Origin: Defluviitaleaceae bacterium
GTDB taxonomy: Bacteria > Bacillota > Clostridia > Lachnospirales > WRAX01
Assembly (NCBI GenBank): GCA_009784575.1
Contig: WRBK01000022.1
Location: 1-32,622, forward strand
Direction: 5' to 3'
Length of the DNA: 32,622 bases
Shown here piece by piece: positions 1 through 7,836 of this stretch. The first letter of the stretch is position 1. Every line of letters starts with the position of its first letter. A program made the position numbers and the translations under genes. The notes below the pieces were generated by a model. The model did not search any database, had not been told where the DNA came from, and worked only from the letters and a program-made list of their open reading frames with translations.

Positions 1-67
1 AGAACTTCTAGAATTTCTAGAGCTTTTAGAGCTTCTTATGCAAGAAGATGCAAGAAGATGCAAGAAG
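1..67. repeat. Nested short repeats at the left edge
   Basis: The 10-mer CAAGAAGATG occurs at 41-50 and 51-60 and in part at 61-67. It is preceded by CTAGA/GAGCTT-rich sequence. AGAACTTCT at 1-9 is nearly the reverse complement of AGAAGGTTCT at 62-71, and CTTCTT/AAGAAG at 32-46 can form a small hairpin. No function can be assigned. The feature may continue outside the window. Confidence 0.5.
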
Positions 68-330
68 GTTCTATATTTCAATTTTACATAATTATTCGGT
101 TTTCAAGGGGCGGTGGTGTTGCCAATATTCTAGGCTATCCCCAGAATTTTCATTGTCACTTCAAAGGCAACGAAACTTATAATACCACAATGCAAAATCA
201 ATGTCAAGGGGTTTTTTCAGTTTTTTTGAATTTTTTTTGCAAAAGTTACAAAACACTGATTTGCCGCCAAATTTTATACTTGACTCGCGTTTTTAAGTGA
301 CAATAGAGTCAGCAACCTTCAAAGTTATAT
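68..330. other. Stretch without a supported gene
   Basis: A reading frame is open on the plus strand from the window edge to 300, but its translation is low in protein-like composition, has runs of T and lacks a ribosome binding site. I see no RNA gene or clear promoter here. Confidence 0.5.
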
Positions 331-360
331 ATACAGGCGACCGAATGTGGTCGCCTGTAT
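331..360 (-). terminator. Hairpin downstream of the MerR-type gene
   Basis: A perfect 12-bp stem (331-342 with 349-360, centred on CAGGCGACC/GGTCGCCTG) with a 6-nt loop lies directly after the stop codon of the minus-strand regulator. The T-run on the minus strand is weak (TATATAACTTT), so it is a plausible but not ideal intrinsic terminator. Confidence 0.65.
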
Positions 361-363
361 TCT

Positions 364-1119
364 TCAAGAATAATAATCCACTACAGCATCCCTCAAAAAC
401 ACCGCACACCCCACCGCAATCCTATCGTAATAAGCCATAAACCGCTCATCATCCGCATACATCTGCGCCACGCCCACATGTGCTTCCTTTGAATACGTAC
501 GCCAATACACACAAAGCCACTGTTTATGTAGTTCAACAGCCTTTCGCGCCAACTCGCCTTTTATGTCGCCAGTCGCAAAAGCAGCCGCCAGCGCATCATT
601 TACTTCATCTGACAACTTTTCAGCCAGCGCAAATTCCTCAGCATCCATGCCCCTTAGCTTTTCATTGGAAGCATCAATCATAGCATCTCCATATTTTCCC
701 CTAATTTCCTCGCCATATGCCGCCTCATTTTCCTTTATAACATTTTCCACAAAGCCCTCAAATTTTTCATTGTCATTCATATCAATTTCTCCTTTCATAG
801 CCAAAATAGATTTTTCTACATTAAATATCAAAATATCCAATTGCCTTCGCTTGGTACATAACGCAACCAGATGACCCTCTAGGGCAGCCGCCCCATCAAA
901 CTCTCCCTCAGAAAGAATTTTCTTTATATCATCTAAAGGCACGCCAAGTTCCCTATAAAATAGAATATGTTGAAGTCTATCCACCTCCTTTTGCCCATAT
1001 GCGCGATAGCCATTATCATTTGCCCGCTCAGGACAAAGCAGCCCAAGCTGGTCATAATACCGCAATGTGCGAGTAGAAATGCCCGCAATCTTCGCCAATT
1101 TATTTACCGTGTATTCCAT
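364..1119 (-). CDS. MerR-family regulator with TipAS effector domain
   Basis: The 251-residue protein has the length of Streptomyces TipAL. Residues 1-70 are a MerR winged helix (MEYTVNKLAKIAGISTRTLR, then YYDQLG and a GYR.Y motif). A coiled coil follows at about 75-110. Residues 120-250 match the TipAS antibiotic-recognition fold, with the HKQWLCVYW segment and a C-terminal helix. Such proteins activate promoters with over-long spacers when a ligand, often a thiopeptide or other hydrophobic drug, binds the C-terminal domain. The start has a strong GAGGAGG site at 1126-1133. Its own promoter (1141-1171) has a 19-bp spacer, so autoregulation is likely. It is divergent from the P-loop gene at 1276. 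The ligand is unknown. Confidence 0.9.
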   Translation of the reverse strand: MEYTVNKLAKIAGISTRTLRYYDQLGLLCPERANDNGYRAYGQKEVDRLQHILFYRELGVPLDDIKKILSEGEFDGAAALEGHLVALCTKRRQLDILIFNVEKSILAMKGEIDMNDNEKFEGFVENVIKENEAAYGEEIRGKYGDAMIDASNEKLRGMDAEEFALAEKLSDEVNDALAAAFATGDIKGELARKAVELHKQWLCVYWRTYSKEAHVGVAQMYADDERFMAYYDRIAVGCAVFLRDAVVDYYS

Positions 1120-1140
1120 ATGTTTTCCTCCTCAAAAATC

Positions 1141-1171
1141 ATTGTAAACTATTACGTTACGTCAATGTCAA
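1141..1171 (-). promoter_or_regulatory. Long-spacer promoter of the MerR/TipAS gene
   Basis: On the minus strand TTGACA (1166-1171) and TACAAT (1141-1146) are separated by 19 bp, the spacing that MerR-family activators untwist. The spacer contains the dyad ACGTTACGT. The predicted start of transcription falls only about 15 nt before the ATG. Confidence 0.7.
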
Positions 1172-1192
1172 GAGAAATTTTCTATTTTTAGC

Positions 1193-1221
1193 TTGTTTTC
1201 TTTTGAAAAAATGTATATAAT
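1193..1221 (+). promoter_or_regulatory. Sigma-A promoter for the P-loop/flippase genes
   Basis: TTGTTT (1193-1198), a 17-bp spacer and a perfect TATAAT (1216-1221), 54 bp before the ATG of the P-loop protein. It is back to back with the MerR promoter. Confidence 0.65.
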
Positions 1222-1275
1222 CATTTTATATAGAAACGTGATTCATAAAAATTCATTTTTTAGGAGGAGATTATC

Positions 1276-1692
1276 ATGGCTATAAAACTATTTGCAGGCG
1301 AAAAGGGCGAAGGCAAAACAAGAAAATTGATTGCACTAGCAAACGACCATCTGTCAATCACAGAAGGTCATATTGTTTTTATTGATGATGACGGACGCAA
1401 TATGCACGAGGTTCATCGCAAAATTAGGCTTGTAGATACCTCAGAATATCCGCTTGTAAATTATCGCGAATTCGTTAGTTTTATTTATGGTATGTTAAGC
1501 CAAAATAGCGACATTTCCGAAATTTTCATAGACTCACTTTCTGGCATAATCGAAAGCTTAAATAACGATGACATAGCAGCTCTGATGATAGCTATAGAAA
1601 AAATAAGCACCACAAATGATGTGGAGTTTTTTATTACACTTAACTGCAATCCATCCGAACTGCCCACAGAGGCAAAAAAACATATGGCGTAA
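1276..1692 (+). CDS. Small P-loop NTPase-like protein, function unknown
   Basis: This 138-residue protein has a Walker A motif GEKGEGKT at residues 8-15 and a Walker B-like strand EIFIDSL near residue 82. A further strand (VEFFITLNCNP) could carry a sensor residue. It is too short for a full AAA or RecA-like motor and has no membrane segment, so it is probably a compact cytosolic nucleotide-binding protein. The start follows TAGGAGGAG at ideal spacing. The flippase gene begins 31 bp downstream with no terminator between, so the two are probably co-transcribed. I do not recognise the family and assign no function. Confidence 0.75.
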   Translation: MAIKLFAGEKGEGKTRKLIALANDHLSITEGHIVFIDDDGRNMHEVHRKIRLVDTSEYPLVNYREFVSFIYGMLSQNSDISEIFIDSLSGIIESLNNDDIAALMIAIEKISTTNDVEFFITLNCNPSELPTEAKKHMA

Positions 1693-1723
1693 AGCCCTAC
1701 TTTTATGAGGAATTAGCAAAACT

Positions 1724-3373
1724 ATGGACAAGGCACGCAATGCAAACTTTTTCGTCCGACAGGCCGCCATTTTGGCGGCTGTCGGCATTTTGGCGCGCCT
1801 TTTGGGTTTTTTATACCGCATTCCTCTCACAAATTTAATCGGAGACGAAGGCAATGCTATATATAGCATAGGCTACACTGTTTACAACTTTTTTCTTATT
1901 GTATCTTCTGCTGGTCTGCCCGCTGCCATCTCCAAACTTGTTAGCGAAAAGCGCGCAATAGGTCGCCATGATGCCGCGCATCGCATTTTCGTTACTGCTC
2001 TTATTTTAGCTGCATCCATAGGCATTATCTCCACTGCCGCAATATTCTTTTTCGCCACAGAAATAACGACAATTCTCCTTAGACCACAAGCATATTTGGC
2101 TCTACAAATGCTCGCCCCTACCGTGTTTATCTTTGCTATCATGGCGACAATCCGCGGATATTTCCAAGGTATGTCATCCACAGTGCCAACCGCTCTATCT
2201 CAACTCATAGAGCAGATTTTTAACGCCTTCTTCTCGGTCTTGCTAGCTCATGCTATGTGGAATTTTGCCATACAGCAAAGCTACGATGCCGAAGCATACG
2301 GTGCGGCAGGCGGTACAGCAGGCACTACAGTTGGTGCTATCGCTGGGTTTATCGTAATTTCTGGACTATATTTTATTGCCCGCCCCGATATTTTACGAGA
2401 CCGCCGCATAGCAAGGCGTAGGGCGCGCGTACAGGGTTTGCACCTAAACGACGAAACCCACGGCCAAGTTGCAAAAAAGATTATCATTACATCTTCCACA
2501 ATTATAGCAGGTACAGCAATTTTTTCCATTGTTAATATTATAGACGCATGGTTAGTCGTTGACCGCTTAGAATATGCAGGTTTTAGTGAAACCCGCGCCA
2601 GCGAGCTTTTGGGGCAACTGACAGGCAAGTTCAATCCCATCACAAATCTCCCTGCCGCCATATCCTCATCCCTAGCTCTCGTAATTATCCCCGCTATAGC
2701 AAGCGCAAGACAACTTGGCGACCACAGGGATGTACAAATCAAGGTAAACACCGCTTTTCGCGCAGCCATGCTAATCACAATCCCCATCGCCTTTGGTCTT
2801 GGCATACTTGGCACACAAATAGTCCCGCTCCTTTTTCCCAATCATCCCGAGGGCGGCACATTATTCGTTGTCGGCTTTCCGTCGGTTATTTTCTTGGCAT
2901 TTTCACAAATTTCTACAGGTGTTTTACAAGCCGTAGGCAAAATTTCTATACCAATCATAGCAGCACTAATCGGCTCTGTAGTCAAAATCGTCGTGGGGTA
3001 TTTCCTTATCACACATCCAGATGTCAATATTTATGGTGCAATAATAGGCACAACGCTGTGCTACCTAATAGCCGCCGTCATTAATTGCTATTTCCTAAGC
3101 AAATATACAGGCACGCGCCTTGATTTTAAAGGCATATTGGTCAAGCCAACCTTCGCCAGTGCCGCCATGGCAATGGCTTGTTTTACTGCCTATCACCTCA
3201 TCCATGTCTTTTTGCCAAGCAATGCCATAGTTACCATAATCACTGTGTTTATCGGGATAATCGTATATGCTGTTTTTATGGTGATGATACGTGGTTTCAC
3301 AGAAGAAGATGTGCGTATACTGCCCAAAGGCGAACGATTGGCACGCATGCTAAAGAATCGCGGTTTCATATAG
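1724..3373 (+). CDS. MurJ/YtgP/SpoVB-family lipid-linked oligosaccharide flippase
   Basis: The 549-residue polytopic membrane protein has about 14 predicted helices. Its N-terminal signature (RQAAILAAVGILARLLGFLY, then R.PLTNLIGDEG) is typical of the polysaccharide-synthesis flippases of the MOP superfamily. In Bacillus the relatives YtgP (MurJ, about 544 residues) and SpoVB move lipid II or a similar carrier across the membrane for peptidoglycan or cortex synthesis. Length and the GDEG.A.YS.GY motif fit this group, but YtgP and SpoVB cannot be told apart by eye, so no symbol is given. It lies 31 bp after the P-loop gene with a weak TGAGGA site. It converges on queH with only 6 bp between the stops and no obvious terminator. 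Confidence 0.88.
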   Translation: MDKARNANFFVRQAAILAAVGILARLLGFLYRIPLTNLIGDEGNAIYSIGYTVYNFFLIVSSAGLPAAISKLVSEKRAIGRHDAAHRIFVTALILAASIGIISTAAIFFFATEITTILLRPQAYLALQMLAPTVFIFAIMATIRGYFQGMSSTVPTALSQLIEQIFNAFFSVLLAHAMWNFAIQQSYDAEAYGAAGGTAGTTVGAIAGFIVISGLYFIARPDILRDRRIARRRARVQGLHLNDETHGQVAKKIIITSSTIIAGTAIFSIVNIIDAWLVVDRLEYAGFSETRASELLGQLTGKFNPITNLPAAISSSLALVIIPAIASARQLGDHRDVQIKVNTAFRAAMLITIPIAFGLGILGTQIVPLLFPNHPEGGTLFVVGFPSVIFLAFSQISTGVLQAVGKISIPIIAALIGSVVKIVVGYFLITHPDVNIYGAIIGTTLCYLIAAVINCYFLSKYTGTRLDFKGILVKPTFASAAMAMACFTAYHLIHVFLPSNAIVTIITVFIGIIVYAVFMVMIRGFTEEDVRILPKGERLARMLKNRGFI

Positions 3374-3379
3374 GCATGT

Positions 3380-3919
3380 CTATTTTCTACGGTATCTCTC
3401 CTCTTCGCTAAACACACATCCGCAATATTTTTGCATATAAAGCCCCATTTTACGCGCCTCGTCCATTGCCGCCCTAAAATCTTTACGAAAATCTCTTATC
3501 ACAAATTCGCATCCATATCGTATCGCAAGCTCGCTCCCAAATTTACATATGGCATCAAAATTTTGATATGGACTAGCCAAAAGGGTAGTAGAAAAAGCCT
3601 CAAATCCGCTCGCCACCGCTTTTTTTACTGTATATTCAAGCCTGCTACGGTAACAATACTCACATCTAGCTTGTTTGCTTTCAATATCCCCAGCTACATT
3701 ACCAACAAAGTCTTTTAGTCCATAAAAATCATCAATCTCCATAGCCAATTCATAAAGCACAGCAAATTCCGCCGCCGCATTTCGTCTGTGTTTATATTCC
3801 ATAAATGGGTGGATATTGGGGTTATGCCATAACAATATTGGCTCGAATTTTTCTTCAATTATGCCATCCAAAAAAGCTACGCCGCATGGTCCACAACATA
3901 TATGCAACAGAATCTTCAC
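3380..3919 (-). CDS. queH: Epoxyqueuosine reductase QueH
   Basis: QueH performs the last step of queuosine synthesis, reducing epoxyqueuosine to queuosine in tRNA, and is the non-orthologous replacement for QueG. The 179-residue protein has the family's conserved cysteines: CCGPC at residues 8-12, CEYC at 86-89 and CGC at 166-168. These ligate an iron-sulfur cluster and an extra metal. It also has the NPNIHPF and EYKHRR motifs near the N terminus. The start codon is GTG (3917-3919), preceded by AAAGGAG at 7 nt. It is a single gene facing away from fliD, and no other queuosine genes are in the window. Confidence 0.93.
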   Translation of the reverse strand: MKILLHICCGPCGVAFLDGIIEEKFEPILLWHNPNIHPFMEYKHRRNAAAEFAVLYELAMEIDDFYGLKDFVGNVAGDIESKQARCEYCYRSRLEYTVKKAVASGFEAFSTTLLASPYQNFDAICKFGSELAIRYGCEFVIRDFRKDFRAAMDEARKMGLYMQKYCGCVFSEEERYRRK

Positions 3920-3955
3920 AAAACCACTCCTTTGTCTTTACTTTTCTACATATTA

Positions 3956-3984
3956 ATGATATAATAATTCTGATTAAATGTAAA
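3956..3984 (-). promoter_or_regulatory. Sigma-A promoter for queH
   Basis: Minus-strand TTTACA (3979-3984), a 17-bp spacer and TATCAT (3956-3961), each one mismatch from consensus, about 37 bp upstream of the GTG start. Confidence 0.6.
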
Positions 3985-3991
3985 TAAGTAT

Positions 3992-4018
3992 TAAGCTTTT
4001 AGCGCAAATTGCCGAAAA
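3992..4018 (+). promoter_or_regulatory. Sigma-28 (SigD/FliA)-type promoter of the fliD operon
   Basis: TAAG (3992-3995), a spacer of exactly 15 bp and GCCGAAAA (4011-4018). The flagellar sigma-28 consensus is TAAA-N15-GCCGATAA. It sits about 115 bp before fliD, a classic late flagellar gene, and no comparable sigma-A promoter is seen in this gap. Confidence 0.75.
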
Positions 4019-4131
4019 ATAATTATATTGATTTGTTGTGCAAAAATTTCTTTGATTTTAAATTCAAATATAGCAAACAATAATCAAATCATACATACAA
4101 AAGGATGACGTATTACAAGGAGGTAATATCC

Positions 4132-6399
4132 ATGTTTTCTAATAGGATGAGAATGACGGGCTTTTCTGGCATTGATGTAGCCGACATGGTTCAACAAATG
4201 ATGCGTGCGGAATCTTTCCGCCTAGACCGCTTGCGCCAACAGCGCGACCTTAGCGTATGGCGGCAAGATATGATGCGCAATGTAGCAACATCCATCACGC
4301 AATTTAACCGTACGTGGACACAGCCATTTGCTATGGGTGGGCGCGATATTGGCAATCCCGATAATTGGAATTCCAATAGCGTAAATATAACAGGCGGTGT
4401 TGGGGCTACCATTACTGCTGGTGCAAATGCAAGACAAGGTACACATACCCTTAACGTAACTCAAATAGCACAGGCACATACTTTCCGAACTAACCCAGCA
4501 AATAGTCTAAACGCCAGCAATCCTGGTGCTACGACAAGTGCTATTGACTTTACATCACTTTTGGGAATCAATACTGACAACCTTAGTCCCAATTATGGTA
4601 ATGTTGAGTTTGTAAGCGACCTCACTATACGTATGAATGTAAGTGGTGTTGCCCGTGATGTCACTATAGATAAAGATACTTTAAATGGCATAATAGCAGG
4701 TAATCCTGCTCTTGATGCTTCTGGAAGTATGGCAAACCACATTAGCGAAATAGCTACTGCCCAAGCAGAAATTGAGCATTTGCTCTCTATAGGCAGACCT
4801 AACAATCATGCAGATATTGTCAACCGCCGCAATCACATTCAGTATCACTCTAATCACCTAAGAGAACTTCCTTATTTCGGAGACTTGACCACCAGCACCG
4901 CCTTCGCATCCGCCCTAAATGATGCCGTGGATACCGCTTTTAACACTGGTGGAGAAACAAGGGCTAGCGTTGAAATCCTAAATGGTCATCTTGCATTCAT
5001 AGCAACACAAGGCAATACAGTCAATATATTAAATGCTACAAATGGACTTACGGCACAACAGTTAGGTTTGAGTTCTACCAGCTCTAGTTTTAACACGCAG
5101 CAAAACTTAGCAGGTTTTTTGAATATCGATCCTACTGTCAATCCTAGCGCAACCGATGTTGAATTCACAATAAACAACCGAACTTTTTCGCTAAACCTCT
5201 ATGATAACTCTATTATGATAAATGGCGAGCCAGTTGCCCGTGCCAGCAATGCTTCTGGTCCTATCACCGTACAAGAGTTAGTGAATGTCATAAACGGTTC
5301 TGGTGCAGGTGTTAATGTTAGCTTTTCGGCTGTTTCTGGCCAGTTTACTATACAGGCCAGCCAAACAGGTACCTCCAGCGCAATAACTGCCGACTTAGGC
5401 ATTGGAGGCTTTTTGCAATCCATTATGGGTCTTGACCCAAATAATAATAATGCAGCTATAATGGGCAGTGTCCAAACGCAGGCGGCTCAAAACGCCATAG
5501 TTACCGTTAATGACACAGCCATAACAAGAGAGAATAACAACTTCACAGTTGATGACTTAACAATCAACCTCACAAGTGCTGCCGAAGGTGAGGACTTTAC
5601 GATACAAGTATCCCGCAATACCTCTGACATTCGCACAATGGTTACAGACTTCGTAAACTCCTACAACGAACTTATGCGCTCTCTTATAGACCTCACCGAG
5701 GTGCGCAGACCACGCCAAGACCGCGACGGTGGGTTCTTTATGCCTCTTACAGACGAACAACGCCGCGACATGAGCGATAGAGAAATAGAAATATGGGAAG
5801 AGCAAGCCCGCACAGGTATTTTGCACCGCGATGAGTCGTTAAGAGCCATACAACGCGAAATGACAGATGTGCTATTTAGAAACATAACAATGCCAGATGG
5901 TCGCACCTTTAATTTAGGCAATATGGGCATACAGCTATCTAGCGATGTGCGCGAATTTGGTATGCTAGAAATCAATGAGGAAAGATTTGCCTTTGCATTA
6001 GAGCATCATTCAGATGTTATGCAAGAGCTTTTTACCGCTGTTGCTCCACCTCTCAACACTTTTACAGATAGCACCGACCCAAGAGTGGGTTCTGCTAGAA
6101 ACCAATGGGTAAACGCAAGTGGTCTAGCGCAACGTCTTAATGATGTGTTCAATCGTGCTACCGCCCCAACATCTGGTACGCTCTCATTGCGTGCAGGTGT
6201 CGCTGGCGGAGCATTGGATACACAAAACGATATGTCTCGTCAAATAAGCGACCAAAACCGTCGCATAGACAATATGCTAAGCTGGCTTGAGCGCAGAGAA
6301 GATTCGCTTTTCCGCCAGTTCTCGCGTATGGAAATGGCTATGATGCAGGCACAATCGCAAATGATGTTCTTTGAGCAATTAATGTGGGGCAACATGTAG
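4132..6399 (+). CDS. fliD: Flagellar hook-associated protein 2 (filament cap, FliD)
   Basis: FliD forms the cap at the tip of the filament and helps flagellin fold into place. The N-terminal helix region has the family signature (GIDVADMVQQMM near residues 13-24, then a charged coiled coil). The C-terminal domain shows the matching helices (VTDFVNSYNEL, and a final coiled coil with RRIDNMLSWLERREDSL followed by MMQAQSQ). The upstream in-frame ATG at 4105 is rejected. AAGGAGG at 4117-4123 lies inside that extension and 8 nt before the ATG at 4132, so 4132 is the start and the protein has 755 residues. That is longer than many FliD proteins. The variable middle part (about residues 80-460) accounts for the extra length. 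It is the first gene of the late flagellar operon. Confidence 0.93.
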   Translation: MFSNRMRMTGFSGIDVADMVQQMMRAESFRLDRLRQQRDLSVWRQDMMRNVATSITQFNRTWTQPFAMGGRDIGNPDNWNSNSVNITGGVGATITAGANARQGTHTLNVTQIAQAHTFRTNPANSLNASNPGATTSAIDFTSLLGINTDNLSPNYGNVEFVSDLTIRMNVSGVARDVTIDKDTLNGIIAGNPALDASGSMANHISEIATAQAEIEHLLSIGRPNNHADIVNRRNHIQYHSNHLRELPYFGDLTTSTAFASALNDAVDTAFNTGGETRASVEILNGHLAFIATQGNTVNILNATNGLTAQQLGLSSTSSSFNTQQNLAGFLNIDPTVNPSATDVEFTINNRTFSLNLYDNSIMINGEPVARASNASGPITVQELVNVINGSGAGVNVSFSAVSGQFTIQASQTGTSSAITADLGIGGFLQSIMGLDPNNNNAAIMGSVQTQAAQNAIVTVNDTAITRENNNFTVDDLTINLTSAAEGEDFTIQVSRNTSDIRTMVTDFVNSYNELMRSLIDLTEVRRPRQDRDGGFFMPLTDEQRRDMSDREIEIWEEQARTGILHRDESLRAIQREMTDVLFRNITMPDGRTFNLGNMGIQLSSDVREFGMLEINEERFAFALEHHSDVMQELFTAVAPPLNTFTDSTDPRVGSARNQWVNASGLAQRLNDVFNRATAPTSGTLSLRAGVAGGALDTQNDMSRQISDQNRRIDNMLSWLERREDSLFRQFSRMEMAMMQAQSQMMFFEQLMWGNM

Positions 6400-6423
6400 C
6401 AATGTAGCCCAAAAGGGGATTTT

Positions 6424-6882
6424 ATGGAAAACTTGAAAGAAAGGTATATTGAGCTGTTACAGGGCAAACTAGATGCATTAATCTATATGCGCGATGTAAC
6501 CCAAAGCCAAAACTTCACGGGCGATACATCAAAAATAGAAAAGGAAGCAGAGGCATTTATCGCCCTCTACGAAAAGCGTAGCAACATTTTAGCTCGTGTA
6601 GAAAAAATTGATGATGCACTAGAGCTTTTAGACCCTCTGGATGCAACAGATTTAGATGACACAGAGTTTCAAGCTAAAGTTATGGGCTTTCGCAAAAGCA
6701 TGACAGACCTAGCAAGGGAAATGGTAGATTTAGACAAGGCAAATATGGTTGTGTATGAAAAAATGCGCGGCTACCTAAGGGACAACCTAAAGCAGGTGAG
6801 GCAGGGCGTAGACCTCATACAAGGCTACGACGACTACCTCGACCAAAACCAAGGTCATTTTATGGACAAAAAGAAGGTGTAA
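6424..6882 (+). CDS. Putative flagellar export chaperone (FliT/FlgN-like)
   Basis: The 152-residue protein is almost entirely helical and charged, with heptad-like spacing (residues 1-60 and 75-140) and no membrane segment or known catalytic motif. It lies 24 bp after fliD and before flaG and fliS, the place where gram-positive flagellar operons carry a FliT- or FlgN-type chaperone. Such chaperones bind the C-terminal helices of FliD or the hook-junction proteins and keep them export-competent. The role here is inferred from position and predicted fold rather than from a diagnostic motif. An AAAAGGGGAT site precedes the ATG. Confidence 0.65.
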   Translation: MENLKERYIELLQGKLDALIYMRDVTQSQNFTGDTSKIEKEAEAFIALYEKRSNILARVEKIDDALELLDPLDATDLDDTEFQAKVMGFRKSMTDLAREMVDLDKANMVVYEKMRGYLRDNLKQVRQGVDLIQGYDDYLDQNQGHFMDKKKV

Positions 6883-6944
6883 ATTTGGCGTAATTGTTAT
6901 GATGCCATGGGATTCATTTCATATCTAAATGGAGGTAAAAAAAC

Positions 6945-7373
6945 ATGGATGTTACCACTAATTACAACAGCGCGAATATCGCCGCTATGCAAAATAGACC
7001 AGCTGGAATAGCCAGCAATGGCGCAACAGAAAGACCAGTACAAACGAGACAAATTGACAGAGCAAATAGCCCCGCATCACCAAATGCACCTGCCAGACCG
7101 CAGGATATAAATAGCTCAAACAGAGCATCTTTGCGTGAAGAGAATGTAACGGATGCCATGCTTGAAAGAGCTTTTGAAGATGCTAACAAGGTCTTATCTG
7201 GCAGTAGCTTTAGGCTTTCATACAACACACATAAGGATTCGGGCAGAATTATGGTCACTGTGCATGAAGCACAGTCCGATGAGGTTTTGCGCCAAATCCC
7301 AATGGAGTCTAGGCTGGACATCTATGCTCGCATCACTGAATTTGTCGGTCTTCTGTTTGACCAAGGCAATTGA
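6945..7373 (+). CDS. flaG: FlaG-family flagellar protein
   Basis: The 142-residue protein has a low-complexity N-terminal half rich in Asn, Ala, Pro and Ser. A compact FlaG domain follows in the C-terminal 70 residues, with the conserved pattern LSYNTHKDSGRIMVTVHEA, then EVLRQIPMES and a helix ending in LLFDQGN. FlaG affects filament length and is found next to fliD and fliS in many bacteria. The ATG follows GGAGG at good spacing, with a 62-bp gap after the chaperone gene. It is in line with fliS, with no terminator between. Confidence 0.88.
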   Translation: MDVTTNYNSANIAAMQNRPAGIASNGATERPVQTRQIDRANSPASPNAPARPQDINSSNRASLREENVTDAMLERAFEDANKVLSGSSFRLSYNTHKDSGRIMVTVHEAQSDEVLRQIPMESRLDIYARITEFVGLLFDQGN

Positions 7374-7423
7374 TATTTTGGCACAACCTCGCGCTATAAT
7401 CATTGCAAAATCAGGAGGTTTTT

Positions 7424-7834
7424 ATGCAAAATCCATATGACAAGTACAGAAACAATGCTGTTTTTACCGCAACAAAAGAAGAGCTAACACTCATGCTTTA
7501 TGACGGGGCTTTAAAATTTTGCAACCAGGCCATTGTGGCTCTGGAAGGCAAAAATTACGAAAAAACACATGAACTTATCTTGCGTGTAGAAAATATCGTA
7601 AGAGAATTTCAGATAACTCTTGACATGAAATACGAAATTTCTAAGCAACTTAACCTTATTTATGACTATCTTTACACCCGCCTTGTTTCTGCAAATATGG
7701 GCAAAGATGTTTCAATTTTGGAAGAGGTACGCGACCATCTGCGCAGCCTACGTGACACATGGAAAGAAGCAATGAAACTGGCAAGACAACAAAGCCCATC
7801 AGCAGCTACCCCTGCCCTAGCAGGCGCGAGGTAA
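7424..7834 (+). CDS. fliS: Flagellin-specific chaperone FliS
   Basis: FliS binds the disordered C terminus of flagellin in the cytoplasm, prevents early polymerisation and delivers it to the export gate. The 136-residue helical protein starts with the family signature NPYDKYRNNAV and continues with LTLMLYDGALKF and a Y-x-Y pattern in YDYLYTRL. A TTG at 7403 would extend the frame by seven codons, but CAGGAGG at 7412-7418 lies inside that extension and is ideally placed for the ATG at 7424. The stop codon lies 2 bp before the next start, so translation of the methyltransferase gene is probably coupled. No flagellin gene is in the window. Confidence 0.93.
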   Translation: MQNPYDKYRNNAVFTATKEELTLMLYDGALKFCNQAIVALEGKNYEKTHELILRVENIVREFQITLDMKYEISKQLNLIYDYLYTRLVSANMGKDVSILEEVRDHLRSLRDTWKEAMKLARQQSPSAATPALAGAR

Positions 7835-7836
7835 AT

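Noticed and set aside
1-300. Open plus-strand frame of about 100 codons from the window edge
   Set aside because: No ribosome site at the internal ATG, T-rich low-complexity stretches and no recognisable protein pattern.
2281-2841. Long antisense frames inside the flippase gene and similar shadows in fliD, glyQS and the S9 gene
   Set aside because: They lie opposite well-supported genes, lack ribosome sites and follow from codon bias of the real strand.
4105-4131. Upstream ATG for fliD
   Set aside because: The SD AAGGAGG lies inside the extension and fits the ATG at 4132. The conserved FliD N terminus follows that ATG.
7386-7408. Sigma-54-like TTGGCAC...CGC before fliS
   Set aside because: The GG-to-GC spacing is off by one and the -12 TTGC is absent.
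7759-7836. Longer start of the methyltransferase inside fliS
   Set aside because: It would overlap fliS by 76 bp with no ribosome site. The ATG at 7837 is coupled to the fliS stop.
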